Shown: in pieces, positions 1-13,878 of the stretch | How positions within the stretch are numbered: position 1 is the first letter of the stretch | How the letters are laid out: every line of letters starts with the position of its first letter | Translations under genes and position numbers: made by a program | The notes under the pieces: generated by a model | What the model was told of the DNA's origin: nothing | Database searches by the model: none | What the model saw: only the letters and a program-made list of their open reading frames with translations | NCBI RefSeq assembly: GCF_030848805.1 | Contig: NC_092362.1 | Span: 18,273,642 to 18,337,641 of the forward strand | Source: Temnothorax longispinosus | Lineage: Eukaryota > Arthropoda > Insecta > Hymenoptera > Formicidae | Length of the DNA: 64,000 nucleotides | Direction of reading: 5' to 3'

Positions 1-1938
1 TGCAATTTGCGATGCAATAATTTGGCAACTCTAATAAAAATTTAGTACCGATGATATTTTTTAGAATAATTAACAGAATACACGTGTAAAGCGATAAGTG
101 GTATTTCATCCAAAACAAACATCCTTCTCTTCATTATTATTAAAAAAACGTTACTTTAGTTTATATTTTTGTATTATTAGCAATATTTTCGACAAACATA
201 CAGTTAATATAAATATATACGTTTATAATTTATTTATTTATTCCTAAATACAGAAACAAAATATTTAATAAATTTAAACGTATGTATTTGCAAACACACA
301 CACATAAATTTTGTTGCATCTCTCGCGATCTAATTACCAACGGACGTTCACACAGAAGCATCCACAATGAGAAACGTCAACAATACTGCCTCACGGTTTA
401 ATAAAGTCATGCGGTTACCGTGGATTCGCAAGTGCTTTTTCTTTCAGCTGCGTCCTACCATAAGCTCCGGTCTAAACTAATTTCACTGTGTGCTGTCACG
501 CGTGAGGCGCTATGTACTGCTATGCACGCACAAAGGCGTGATGAAAAATCTCTTCCCCTCGACCTTCCCCTTTCTCTTTCTCTATCTATTTTCACTCCTT
601 CTATATCTCTCTTTCTCTGTATTCCGCGTTTTCTTTGCATCTCGTGTTCTATGTGCATCTGCGTAATTTCCTTCTTTTTCGATTTTAATCTCGTTTGCCG
701 CCGCTAATTAGTCGGCTAACAAGTACCTCCAATCGTTCACAGCCGGGACTGCATTACGTACCGCAGATACGTACCGTTAACCGAACTATTGTTATAAACC
801 CTATACCGCCGATTTTAATCGCCTTCGAGCCAAGCGATTACCGAATTACGGCCACAAATTATTATTCCCGTTTCGAATCCGGTCGTTTCGATACGATTTT
901 CCTTTTTCCATTCTAGCAATCAGGTGCAATAGTCGATAATCGAGACTTTGTTTCGGTGTATTAACCTGCGCTAATTAAAATATTTTTAGCCATGCTTAGT
1001 CGATGTGCATAATAATTTGCTTTTTACATATGATTGACTGGGAACTGACGTTAATTAAAATAAATCCACATTATAGGCGAGTATTGCGTATTGAAAGTAG
1101 AATGGCGGTTTATTGACGGGAAGTCGATCAGTTTTCCATAACATGCGGCGGGTGGGCACACCTACGAATACACACATTTCACTGAGGCGTTTCAGATACG
1201 GTGAAAATAAAATCTCTTTGTGTATTTTTGCGTGACGTCAAACGAGTTTTCGACCGCGTGTTTCTTCGGACCGTTTTTTTTTTTCGACAAAAAACATCAA
1301 AATTCAAATCTGTTATCCGCAACAATCGAATTCAATTTGCGTAGTGATACAGTTCTGTAATCAATATTCATACGGGCGCGATAAAATTCCGTCTAAAAAT
1401 GTTGATACAGCGAAGATATTTTTTCACTTGAAATCCACAGAAAAAAAATACTCGCTCTGACAGCGCGACAAAATTCACATGTAGAACGTGTTAACTCCGT
1501 GATACAACATTCGCTTGATGTTTAACACCATTATGTCGCAGGAAGGGTAACGGATTGACGGGCTCGAAAACCACTTTGATACGGTACCCGGAGTTGTGCG
1601 CGAGTTTCGAATCGATGGTGGTAAACCGCATCTTCGACGCACGAATCGCGCGATCCAAAGTTCGCCGAACGCCTGAGGTCTAAAGGGAACTTGATTTCCG
1701 ATAAATTTGCGGCACACAGTAGGGACCGGGCAAAACAAGTGTGATACGATCTTTATACGGAAAACTTACGTCAATCGATCGTGCATTAGTCGCGTCGGTG
1801 CTAAATGATGCTTTGCAAATCCCCTATTTACTTGGTAATCAATATTTGAGGAATTGTGTTAGCCTAAAATTTATCAGATGCCACTTTTAGTGACAAAACC
1901 CTAATATTTAATATAATGACATTTAATATAATTAGAAT

Positions 1939-1968
1939 TCTATATAATTCTATATAGAATTATATAGA
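1939..1968. repeat. perfect 30-bp palindrome
   Basis: The half-site TCTATATAATTCTAT is followed directly by its exact reverse complement. A further ATTCTATATA copy follows at 1971-1980. The sequence is AT-rich, so cruciform potential or chance simple-sequence growth are both possible. Confidence 0.85.
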
Positions 1969-4900
1969 CAATTCTATATAAAGAAGCAAATAATGCTTTG
2001 CACAGACAGAAACTCTCAATTTTATTAAATACTTTATTAAACTCAATTAAATATATATTAAAGATAAAAAGATATTTTTACGGTCGTCCATAATATTTAA
2101 AAACGAAGTTCATAATATGTTTTTTCGATAATTTTGTCAGATATTTAAAGTTTTGTCTATATATTCACCTTGTTTTGATCCGCATGTGTAAATATTATTT
2201 GAAAGATAAAACGATTGAATCGACGTATATTGCGTTGGTACAAACCGAATTTTCGGCTTCCGTTTTTTTAGGGATCTATGCGGAAATGTCTAAATCCGCA
2301 AATGTCACGCGCATGAAGTATAAGGGACATGCTTCTTCGTAGGTGGAGCGCGAAAACACAAAAATGTTTTGCTTACGAGAACAGTCGATTGCACTCGTGT
2401 AACGACTTTCTACAGTCGGATAGATTGAAATGTGAAAATAGTGCTGAGCTTTGTGTAGGCAAACAGGAAAACAAACCAGCCGGGTATCGGAAAAGCATAC
2501 GGTGCTTTCAAACGCGAAATATTGTTGCATGGATTCGCTCAGCACGAATTTGCGCACCCAATTTTAGTACTCTACTACCGGGGTAGTTATCGGGAAGAAA
2601 AGAAGAGCATTATTATTTTTATCGATTCATTTTATATCGGGGTAGAAAGTTATTTATGGGGGCAGCAACTTGATTGCAAACCTTTTCGTAGTATAGAATC
2701 TCATCAAAATTTTTAAAAGATCGACTTTATTTATTTTCAAATATATAATATAAATATCTATATAATATAAATTTAATATAAACATCTTATCGCCAACAAT
2801 TATGTGTGGCTACTCTACATTGTAAACTTTTTAATATTTCATAATATCCTGATTTTATCGGTAATATCTTTTCTTAACAATAAGTTATTTATAATCCAAT
2901 GATATCCAGTCAATAGTATTCGTAACTTTCAAATAATCACAAAAATAATAGTAGTCGTATTTTTAAAGAATTTAAAGGATTCGTATAGAAACAACTGTGG
3001 TTCTTCTTTTGTACGCGTTAACGTAACAATTTTCGCTTATTGATATCACAGAAAGCTGTATGCATTGTCAAGTATAACTCAATATTATCCGCACCGCAGG
3101 ATATGCCGCAGCATTCGAGTAGCTGCGAGTAAGGCCAGATACTCGTGGCGAAGTTATGCGCAGCATTTGCCCGCGAGGACATAACTCCGTGCGCAAAGTT
3201 GGCAGAGAACAGCGTTGGCGTCCCTTCCGCACTGGAATAACAAACCACCCATGTTACAACTGGGAAGCGCCAGAGGTAGATGCTGAATTCGATTTAAACC
3301 AAGCCTGTTAACTGTTTACTTCCGTAAGAATTATTTTTTATTTATATTGCAGATAAAAGATTGTGAAATATACAGATCATAGATATCTTTAAACTTTACA
3401 TAATTCAATTATTGCATATTATCCAATAAAATAACATTCTTAAATTTTTTAAATTAAATCTCTCATATATATACAGATACAGATATATAATGCTAAAAAT
3501 TGTAAATTTTATTCCACTATTATTTATATGAACAATATTATAATAGTTTTACGCGGGAGAAGGTAGAGAAAATAATATTTCGAAACTTGGATAGAAAGAG
3601 AAAGTATTGTTATTGATAATACCATATTATATGCATTTTTATTTTATTGAAATAATTTTATTATATCACTCTTCACGGTATTATGCTCTGATTCCATTTT
3701 TTATACTTTATTCAAAATGAAAAGAGTACATATAAGGTTAGCATCGATTTCAAATCAAATTCTCGACGTCTGTCAAAATCAACGCCGTGTGATTATAAAA
3801 ATAAGATTTATATGCATCTGCTACTTTCCAGGCCAATGTGTGATATTGGGGAGCGCACACATTGAAATATACGTTCATTTCGTAAATTCGAGGTACGCAT
3901 ATAGCATCTTCAAATTCCGAGCACGCGAAATACACATCTGACGTGGAAAGAGACTACTCGTACAGGATTTGCCTGAATATTACGTCTATGACTTACTCTG
4001 CACTACGTACGTGCCCCCATACAGAATCTCGAGCAGTCGGGCTCTGCTGAAAATTGGTCAGCGAAAAGTGCGCGTGATAGATGTTGGGTTGTATGTTGTA
4101 TTCTGAGTCGCAACGCGCTGAGTTTTGAAAGAAATAATTTTTTCGAACGATCTGAATTTATAATGTCTCTTTCAATATATGCTATATGTACCAGAGAGAA
4201 CTGACAAATACGTATAAATTCCAAGTTATCAATCAATTTTACAAGTTGTCAAACAACATATATTACAATTAATAAGAACCATGAAAAGTTATTAGCAGTT
4301 ATTATGTACAATGATTATTTTTTTAAACTGAAAAATTCATAATTTTTTGTAAATCTTGTATCAATTTGCACCAAGTATTTAATCCTAATTGCAAATAGCT
4401 TAATATGTCAAGAATTTTTTAAAAGTTTATAAAAAATAAAACTTGATGGATTACACACATTCTGATTACAATGAAATTATTTCAATAATTTAAATTAATA
4501 CATATACAATTTATTTAGAACAACAATTCCATTTCTTGTAAAAATTATAAAAAGACCTTTAAAATTCGCGTAATAAAACAACAAGTCGATGCGCTTAATG
4601 CAAATGCATTGGAGTAAAATTTAACATCACAACGGTAAAAAGATTTACAACTTAATTCGCATTTATGTTTCAAACGGATGGTACAGTCGCGATTTGTGGC
4701 TACACGCAAATAATAAGTGAGAATTTTACATAAAAAATTACGTGCGATTCGAATTATCAATTAGGAGTTCGTGATATGGCATTCGTGATCCAAGCAGTTC
4801 GTGGAAAATTCATTGCGGACAGATTCGATAATCCAACTCGCGGGAAGAGATGTAATTAAACGCCTTTTCATCCATTCACAGAATTGCGCGATATGCAAAA

Positions 4901-5752
4901 TTAGTAGTCGCTTGATCCGATCGTGTGCTTAATAAAACGAACAGATCGCCGATCGTCATTCATTATCTCCCTTTCGACTCGTAAAAAAAAAAGCCAAATA
5001 GAACTCACAAGTGTTCGTAGTATATTTCCACATTCCACTGACGAACAATATTTACGTAAATAAAACAAACGAATCTTATGTAGACACTAGAAACACAATT
5101 CGACTACCGATTGCAAATCGATAGTTAAAGAAAAAAGTGAAGCTTTTGTTACTCCAAACGAGAAATAACGACACACGTGTAACTCGTTTATTGGAAATTC
5201 TTACAGAGGTAGAAGTTTGTTCTCCCGCATTCCTTTTTCTGCTGACCGTTGTTAGGTGAGGTACATATGGCACGCTTCTCGCTGCTGTGTAACAACCGTT
5301 TTTAATGAACCGTACTTGTAATCCTTGCGGCAACGATAGAAACACAATAGTAGAAACTGGATGCGGTACAATCTGGTGAGTTCAATGCGCCATCGTTTTT
5401 TTGCAATCTTGCTGTATTTACTACATTATTTTGCACTAAGTTTAAACGTTTCGCAGAAGTTATGAAAATGTAATGTTTTGCGGATAATTATAAAAATGAA
5501 ATATAAACTCGCCATATTTTATCATAACACCTGTTTAATTAGTTAACGTGGTTAATGAAGTTAAATTTAATTAATTATAAGTTCTTACGGAGTTTCTCAT
5601 TAATCAAGCAATTTATATTATATTACGTAGCTCATTAATGTTATTTGATAAAAGATTTAACGTTACTATATTATACGGATAAAAAATTTTAACGATAATA
5701 TATATACGGTCAAGTTTTACTTTATTATGATTTTTTAAAATATAAAATTGCA

Positions 5753-5819
5753 TCTCTCTCTCTCTCTCTCTGTGTGTCTCTTTCTATTTCTATCTCTATC
5801 TCTATCTTTTTCAGTTTTA
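5753..5819. repeat. CT-rich microsatellite
   Basis: A pure TC tract from 5753 to about 5771 passes into TGTGTG, then TTTCTA and TATCTC repeats. It is an imperfect pyrimidine tract. Confidence 0.85.
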
Positions 5820-6212
5820 ATTGGAAAATTTAACATCTGAAGAACGGACTCGTTTCTTTTGACGAGAAATTTGTTAATATTCTATTCGGAAAATAATGAT
5901 CTTTATTGTAATACTCTCAGGACAGCTCTTCATTATTCACGAAATCACTCGTCAAAATCCAACTAGGAGCAGACCGCCGAAGTGTCGCTCATTATCGGGA
6001 CTATTCTTTTCGTCGCTGAAACGTACGCGCGGCGTTTTACTGAACTGTCGACCACGTTCAATCATTCGGTGCACGCCATCTCTAATTACACATCGCTCTC
6101 GCTGAGTACTTCTCATTATCGAGCACAACATAGTCTCACCGCGTCTCCCTGGAAGTATTTTGCAGTTACGGTGGATCGATCTTCTTCAGCGTTCCAGGCC
6201 TCGCTTGGGTCG

Positions 6213-6234
6213 AATTAAGTGCCGGCACTTAATT
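6213..6234. repeat. perfect 22-bp palindrome with GCCGGC centre
   Basis: The half-site AATTAAGTGCC is mirrored exactly. Unlike the AT-only palindromes here it has a GC-rich core, which makes chance less likely. It could be a binding site for a dimeric factor; nothing else marks it. Confidence 0.85.
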
Positions 6235-9200
6235 ATTTAATAGCCGGCGGGAAAATGCGATCGAGAAGGGAATCGGGAACGTGACGATTAACAGCTGCCG
6301 TGCCGAGCCTCGTGAATCGCGCGCTTATGATAATGAGGCATGGGTATCTGCGATAATGGCGTTTTCGAGTTCCTGCGCGTCTGAAAGCGATTTGGTGAGA
6401 CAGAAGGGTATCTCTTGCGAAAAGTCTCTGTACTGGAGAAAAGATACAAGAGTTTAATATTTTCAAGTCTTATTAAACTCGAGAAATAATGAAAGATAGT
6501 TTTGAAATTCGCGGATGAGGCAATTTTGAAATTTGAATAAAGTAAAACAAAACTTTCTTGCCTGTGTTTTTGTACACGTAAATATAAAAAAAGAAACAGA
6601 ATGTTTCCAATGCATTTCGTCAAATACAACCCGAAATTAAAATATTATTGCTCCAGTATTTCATTTTTTGGATACTTTTGCTTCTTAAGAGAGAGCTCGC
6701 AAACTTTTTAAAATTTAATTTACCTTGAGAGATATTATAAACGTTTAAAAATAACCTTTCTTAAATATTCATCATGGTGTAATACTTAATTGTATTGCAA
6801 ATAGCTATATATATTCAAATAATGCGAATGTACAGATATTTTTGCATTTCAGATAATATTTAAATATTGTCAATACTTATTTGCGTATACTTATGTCAGA
6901 ATGTGTGTTTGTCAGAAACACAGTTAATAATTATAAATAATTATAAATTATTAATATAATTACTGTTAATTTCGTCACGCTCATGACAAGCTATTAAAAG
7001 AAAATCATTGAGATTTGCCAAAGTACATGAATTACCAATTTTATAGAACTATCGAGGATTCTGCATAACACGATCAAACTTAGACGTGATCACAGCGTGC
7101 AACGGAAACACCTTAAAATGTCCGCCCCAATAGTAATTCTCCAGGAAAAACCGAGTGGAAGAAAAGGGAAAACATTTCACGAAAGTTAGACACTCGTGAC
7201 AAGGATGCGAAAAAACAGGAGCAAAGGGAGCGAGTTAGAGAGAGGAAGGGTAGCGAGTAGGAAGAGGAGAAGCCACGAAACTTTTAAACGGGTCAGGAGG
7301 TCTTGTTCAAAAAGTCGTTCGCGAAAGCTACGCCCGCAAGCATGATATCGCAAGAAAACTCCTTTTTTCCTCTCCCGGTCTCGGTAAAAAAGGGTCTGCG
7401 AAAACTTTAATAAGCCATGCCACGCCGGCATGCCTCAATATTTAAACAACGTTCCCGCCGCCGCGCCCGCGCCGCCGCGATATTGTCTCGCATGAATGGA
7501 CACCTCGCAGAAATTGTCGCTGTAATAGTTTTCTTGTTCGTCGAGCGAGTCCGGAATCAGTCCCAATCTCGTCGCGACGCGACGACATCGCATTTCTTTT
7601 ACATATATCTTTCCACATCTCGCCGGCATGTTAGATAGCCGCACAATAGGAAATATCGATCGTTAATTTAATATTTTCGTTGAGATTACATCGGAGGTAC
7701 TGCGACTGCTGCCAATCCGAAAGTTGGCGAAAACGGAGAGAGTATGCATTTCACTAAAGTCATTGTTACCTTATTTTTAGATTAATTTTTTAACAAATAT
7801 TTCTTTCAATTCTTTTATCTTCTTTTTCTTTGCTCTTAAGTGATTTACTTACGTCGCGCTATTAAACAAATAATATAATACAAGACGGATGTTGGTTTAT
7901 TAATGTTCTACATACACGTAGCAAAAAGAGAAATTGTATTTTGTCATAGATTAGTCACGGATACGTTCGATTATAATATTCATTTTTAGTTATATACATA
8001 TAATAATTTGTAGTAACAATATTTAAATTTTAGTAATAATAACATTTATTTTTTCTTTATCATTGTCGAAAGTATTACAAGTCTCCTGCGGATTCTCTGA
8101 CAAAGCTCGTTGTAAGGAGACGCGAAGTTTTAAAGTATTGGATCTTGTTCCTGCTCATTAGAAAGTTTCTTCAGCATTAAAAAGTCAGCGATAAAAAGAA
8201 AAAAAAATTGATAAATAGTTTTAAATCATTTAAATATATCAAATTTATTCTACTTTTCCAGCAGAGAAGTAAAAGTCTTTTTTTCAATTGGTATTATAGT
8301 TTTCAAGTGCTTTCCTATAATATTTAATTTATTTATAAATGGAAACTTAAAGAGATACATAAAGCAACATTTATAAAAATTCTATTAATGCCGATACTAT
8401 ATAACACTCGCACGATAATTTTAAATGTTTATTATTGCAAAAATTTTCGAGAATCACGTTTTCCTTTGTTCGTCGAAAATATCACGAGAAAGTGTCAGCA
8501 CGAAACACACATATTCGATACTAACAAATAAATCACCATTGCGTTTGCGATTATAATAATATATGCGTATAATTAAATATAAAATTATAATCTTGCCTAT
8601 ATGGTACATCGATAACGATAACTGTACTCGGCCAGTTCCGTTACGAAGTTTTGCTCAAGAGTCGTCCTTTAGATACATATATATGTAAAATATATATACA
8701 TATGTATATACATATGTATTCTTAACACGTAGCTTATATACATTCAGGTTTCCACTATTTGTCGACGACTTTTCTGACGCTCTCAATCCCGATTCTGATT
8801 TACAATTCTCCGCTTTTCGTCTAGTGCCACACAGTGGTCATACATATTTAATCGACACGTGACTGTTCGCCGGATAAAATTGTTCTTTCTTATCTTGCTC
8901 TTGCTGCTACATTGGAGTCGGTTATAAGACCGACAGACGTCCCTTTACTTCGTCTTTGTGTCCCCTCGCGAGAGCGCGTGGGCGAGAATCGCGCGGTATA
9001 CCTTCAATTCGTAATCAAGCCGAAGTTCAGCCTCCGTACTCGCGACGATGCTTTCTTCGGGATGAAAGGCATCGTGTCTCTTGTGCGGGATAGAAAATTC
9101 GGGACAGACAGTCTCGTCTGAACCAGAAGAGTCTCGCTCTGCCACTTTCATAGAACGGGCGAGAGAATAGTGAGGTTTAAAGTTTACGTGACACGGCATT

Positions 9201-12200
9201 ATTATTTGATCTGTTAATGAAATAATGAAAACAGAGATCGAAGTACCAATACGTCTTTTCTTAATATGATTTATTAATTTAATAATATGTAGGTATTGTA
9301 TATAAATTATATATATAAGTATGTTATGTATATTGTGTAAGATTAATTTATCCAAATATTCACTCTTGTAAAAAAATGATGATTATTTATATATATTAAT
9401 TCCTGAGAGTATTCAAGAGACATACAATTCTAATTCTAAATATAAAATTTGAGACTGTGAAAATATTCAGCAACTTACTAAAATGGTTAAAAATTTTCAT
9501 CCAAGAATATCATAATGTGTTAATTTAAAGATACTTTTCTTTTAAAATAATAATAAGACCTAAAAAATTTAGAGGGTCAACAATTTTAGTACTCGAGGAT
9601 TTGAGTATCCGATAATTATAAAACGCTAAATATTATAATGTCAAGCGCTACATAATACCTTGAAATAAAAATATTTAGTGGCACATTAAAATGCAAAAAT
9701 CTTATTAATCATTAAAAAGCAATTGAGCTATTTTTCAAAAATCTAATTAAAGTTTGAAGAACTCGATACTAATGGCTGAACTAGACAATTATTAATATCT
9801 TGTAGCGAATTTTCGGCACGTTTTCTGTACCTTGCTTCGCGCGCAATTCTTACACGATCTCCGACATGTTACTTACAAAATATAGAGTGAAGAAAAGTAT
9901 CGTTTATCAGGTAGAGTACGTCGATTTAAGCGTCCGGCTTAACGGCGCAGTTTTGTATCGCGCTCTCAGAAGTAGGAGGACGTAGGTAATCCTTTTTAGG
10001 GCGTTTGTTGGGAGCTTCTCTCAGTGTTTTCCTCAGTATCGAGAACCTTTAAGAGAAGTACTTTTTTCTCGCAGCACCACCTGGCAAAAGGTAATTCTCT
10101 TAAAGATCTGCCACTCTCATAAATCTCGACGTATATACTCGCCCTGCATGCACTCGCAAATTTTAATGAAAGGCGAGAAAGACTGAGCGACAAAAAAAGT
10201 GATGAAAGAAAGAAAAGCACAAACATAAATAACAACGAGTGAAAATACTGGTCGGCAATATTAAATAACCGTTTCGCAAAACGTTTTAACTAAAACTATT
10301 CTACTACAATTGAGTAAGTGATTATATTAGAGATAATAATAAAATTCACTCTAAAAAAATTAAATCGTAATATGTAACACGATGGACTAATTGTAAAAAT
10401 AAACTAATCATTAATTAATTATCAAAATTAAATAATGATAATTGCCATAATTGGATATTTAATGGGTTAAACTTGAAATGTTGTCGCTATGCGAAGATTG
10501 AAAATTTTACTAGATTAATAAAGACAATTATAAGCAACTATAAAAATAATATACAAAAGAAATAGTAAATAAATCAATGAAAAATTGATCTTTTATGTTC
10601 AAAATATAGAAATGTCGCAATCCGCTTATTCTATCAATATCATTGGCATTGGGTTAGCTTCCTAACAATTCGCTGCACTTCGCAATTCAAGAGAAATATG
10701 TACACTGTGACACAACAATTGCGCATATATTGTAAAGTATATGCTGCCGTAGATCATACTTGTCAATACCTAAGTAGACACTCCAACTGGCTTTGCCTAA
10801 GTTGCGCGAAGCCCGAAATACAATTTAGGCAATCCCGCCTGCCGAGGATGGCGAATGCAGAAATCAGCTTTATGCGGTAGTTTACATTCCGGGTCTAGAT
10901 ATGCACGGGTGTACGCATACAAAGATACAAACAGACCTACCATTAGTGGGTTTACGTGGGTCGCCACCGTATAGTTACAGGGTAATGGAATGCATAGCTG
11001 GTGTATATCGGCGGTCTCGAGATGGGTAATCGAAAACCAGCCAGACCCTACTCTCGTAACGCGAGAGCGGTCGAGTACAAGAGCCAGAAGATCGTGCCAA
11101 AACACCGGCTTAACAAGACGATCACGCGCAACGAAAGGTGTCGGAGGTCATCCTAGACCTGAGCTTTTTTTATATAGCCGGTGGATTTATCTTTGCCCTT
11201 GGACTTCCTAATGAATCTTGCAAGAGCTCGAATAACAGAAGAGGGAATAAAAAAGATAGCTTCAAAGTTCCTTTAAAAATTAGAAGAAGAAAAAAAATGT
11301 GATCGAAGCTATTGGAAAGAATATTACATAAAAAAAGTGATTACCGCAAGGTTTTAAAAAACTTTCTCATATATGATAGAACAAATGGACTTTGTACTTT
11401 AAAACAAAGTGCATTATGGATTATAGATAGATTTAATAAAAATGAAACTGTACGTCACAATATGCGCATTTGACACAAACAATAAATTATATCCGCTCAT
11501 AATATTTCTAAAGAGAAAAATACAGGAAATATACGATACCGTTCTGTTTTTTTTTAACTCATTTCCGTTTCTGTTAACTAAGAATTTTGTCCTATCGTCA
11601 TATATATCATTATAACTCTTAATCTCCATTTACCTTCCCGTCCTTTATAGAGTGTATCGTCTATAAGATTGTTACAGTGCGATTATGTATCACGTACAGT
11701 TTACCTTAATGCATTTGCCTATATTACCTGGTAGCGGGAGACAACATCTGCATAACTGCGGGTGCGATATTAGTATTAAATCTCGGTATGCCGAGGGGGA
11801 GGGAGAGAGGGAGCGGGATAGAGAAACATTGCTCGCAATTAGATCGAGACGTTATATGACCGTCGCGTCGGTCCGGTGCAATCTGCAGTTTGCAACTTCG
11901 GCCAAGTCGTTGGAAGTATCCTGCCTTCTTGTTACCGTCTGTGCGCACGGTGGTCTCGGTTTACGCTACACGGAGGTACGCAAACCAAGGGGGACGCCGC
12001 TATGTTTGCTCGTAAACCTCGCGTACACGCTTGGAAACATCCAATGTATAGGCGCGCACGAGCAGCAAATCCTCTTCGGCAACGAGCTTTCGATCTCGAA
12101 CTTGTTCACGACTTCGATGTTTGTTTCACATCGTCTGTGCTTTTTGCGATACACGTATTTATGTTTAATGTTGCTATCGAATTTCGAACTTATTCACGAC

Positions 12201-13850
12201 GCAAATATCGTAATTCGCGTGTAATTAAAAAGGACCTAGTCTCAAAATATCTTATCTTGTTTCCGCTTCTCTTTATTTAATATTGTCTGATGTTAATTGC
12301 GATACGGTGTAATCGTTAATTATTACCAGACTCTTTTAAAATTATTGCATTTTAAAGAATAACAATATTTTTTAAGATCCTTGTATCTGACATTTAAGAT
12401 AAGTAAATGCATGATATTTATATTATTAAATATCTCTAAAAATTAAATTTTTGAAAAAAAGTTCTTTTAATTTATTCAATAAAATATAACAACAAATAAA
12501 TTTATTTGTACAGTATTTTGATATTCGTAAATATTGAATATTAGCTATTTCCATTTTTGCAAGATAACGATTGTAGTAATAGAAAAATTAGTAGATTTAA
12601 ATGCTTGAATTAATGCAATCTCTTTTGACGGCAATAAACATTCATAATAAAAAAGTTTAAAGAATAATAGATGATAAAATGATAGTAATGGAATAAAGCT
12701 TATATTCTTTTGCTATTCGTTGCGGAAGGTTCATGGAAAGCCCAAGTTTTTTCTATGAGGGACAGTCTACGTGTTTAACTTCCCCGCGAATCCGCGTTCG
12801 ATGTTGATGGAAACGATTAGCGGAATTAATGCAAATCTCAGAGGTAAACGTGTCATTTACATGTCTGATTACCTTCAAGCCTCCCACCGGTTACATCATC
12901 GTTGCCATATTTGCCCATCGGCGTTGATTGCCGGAGAGGATGTCGCGGTCGCATAATTACGTTCCTAATCACGTTAACGAGAATTTAAGGGACCAAGTCG
13001 TAAATCCAGGCGGGATGGCGCGGATTATTTGCGACAATTGAATCCCATGATACATGTAATGTCAAGCAAGGTCGGAAATTATTCACAGAGTATACACGAG
13101 AAGCAAAAGGTAAGAAGCAAAAAGAGGAAAACACAAACAGTGCTAATTTACAGAATACCATCTCAAGATAAAGATAATTGGACGCAGTTCTGCAATGCGG
13201 AACTAATTCCAAAACTTTTCGCTAGAGTAAATTAATTTCGCGAAATATTAGAAACAAAATTCTGTGCCAACGTTATCTCAAATATAATGACCAAACTATA
13301 ATCTTCCTCAAATACAATTCTATGTACTGTATATGTTTTTAGAAAATCTCTTTCCTGTTTATGATCACTGCAATGCAGAACTAAAATTCACGAAAATGGT
13401 GCTTAGTTCCTTTTATTGCATAACTGCATCCGTTTATAATTCAATAATAATATACATTTATAATAATATAATACTTAAGAATATAAATATATATATATAA
13501 ACATAACAATACAAGATAATAATAGAAACTATAATAAAAGTAACAAATAATGTGCAATATATAGATATACTGCAATAGATTTTGTTTATACAAATAAATT
13601 GTACATTTGATTTCACTGTTTATGTGTAGGTGAGCAAGCACGATTAATTTGATTTAAATAAGTGACATTTAAGTAATCTCGTCAAGAATTTTTGCGAGAT
13701 TATCTTGATTTGAGTAAACTCATTGAAAATTTTCGCGCCGCATTGCAGCTACGCCGACTTCATCCGCACTGATTATTGCTTTTTCATAAGCGACCTAGGC
13801 ACCGGCAATTCGATTACCTAGTAATTTACCGTCGTGTAATTAAATTCTGT

Positions 13851-13878
13851 CGACGACGACGACGCCGGTGACGACGAC
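13851..13878. repeat. short CGA/GAC trinucleotide repeat
   Basis: CGACGACGACGACG is followed by CCGGTG and GACGACGAC. No open frame with coding signal uses it. Confidence 0.7.

Noticed and set aside
455..658. Arg/Glu-rich minus frame
   Set aside because: It arises from a CT-rich tract read on the other strand; the composition is simple sequence.
840..900. B-box-like GTTTCGAATCC suggesting a tRNA
   Set aside because: No A box, acceptor stem or anticodon arm can be folded around it.
11685..12224. 179-codon plus-strand open frame, the longest in the window
   Set aside because: It overlaps open frames in another plus frame and on the minus strand, contains a low-complexity Glu-Arg run, and shows no family motif. 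It is a product of a GC-richer patch with few stops.
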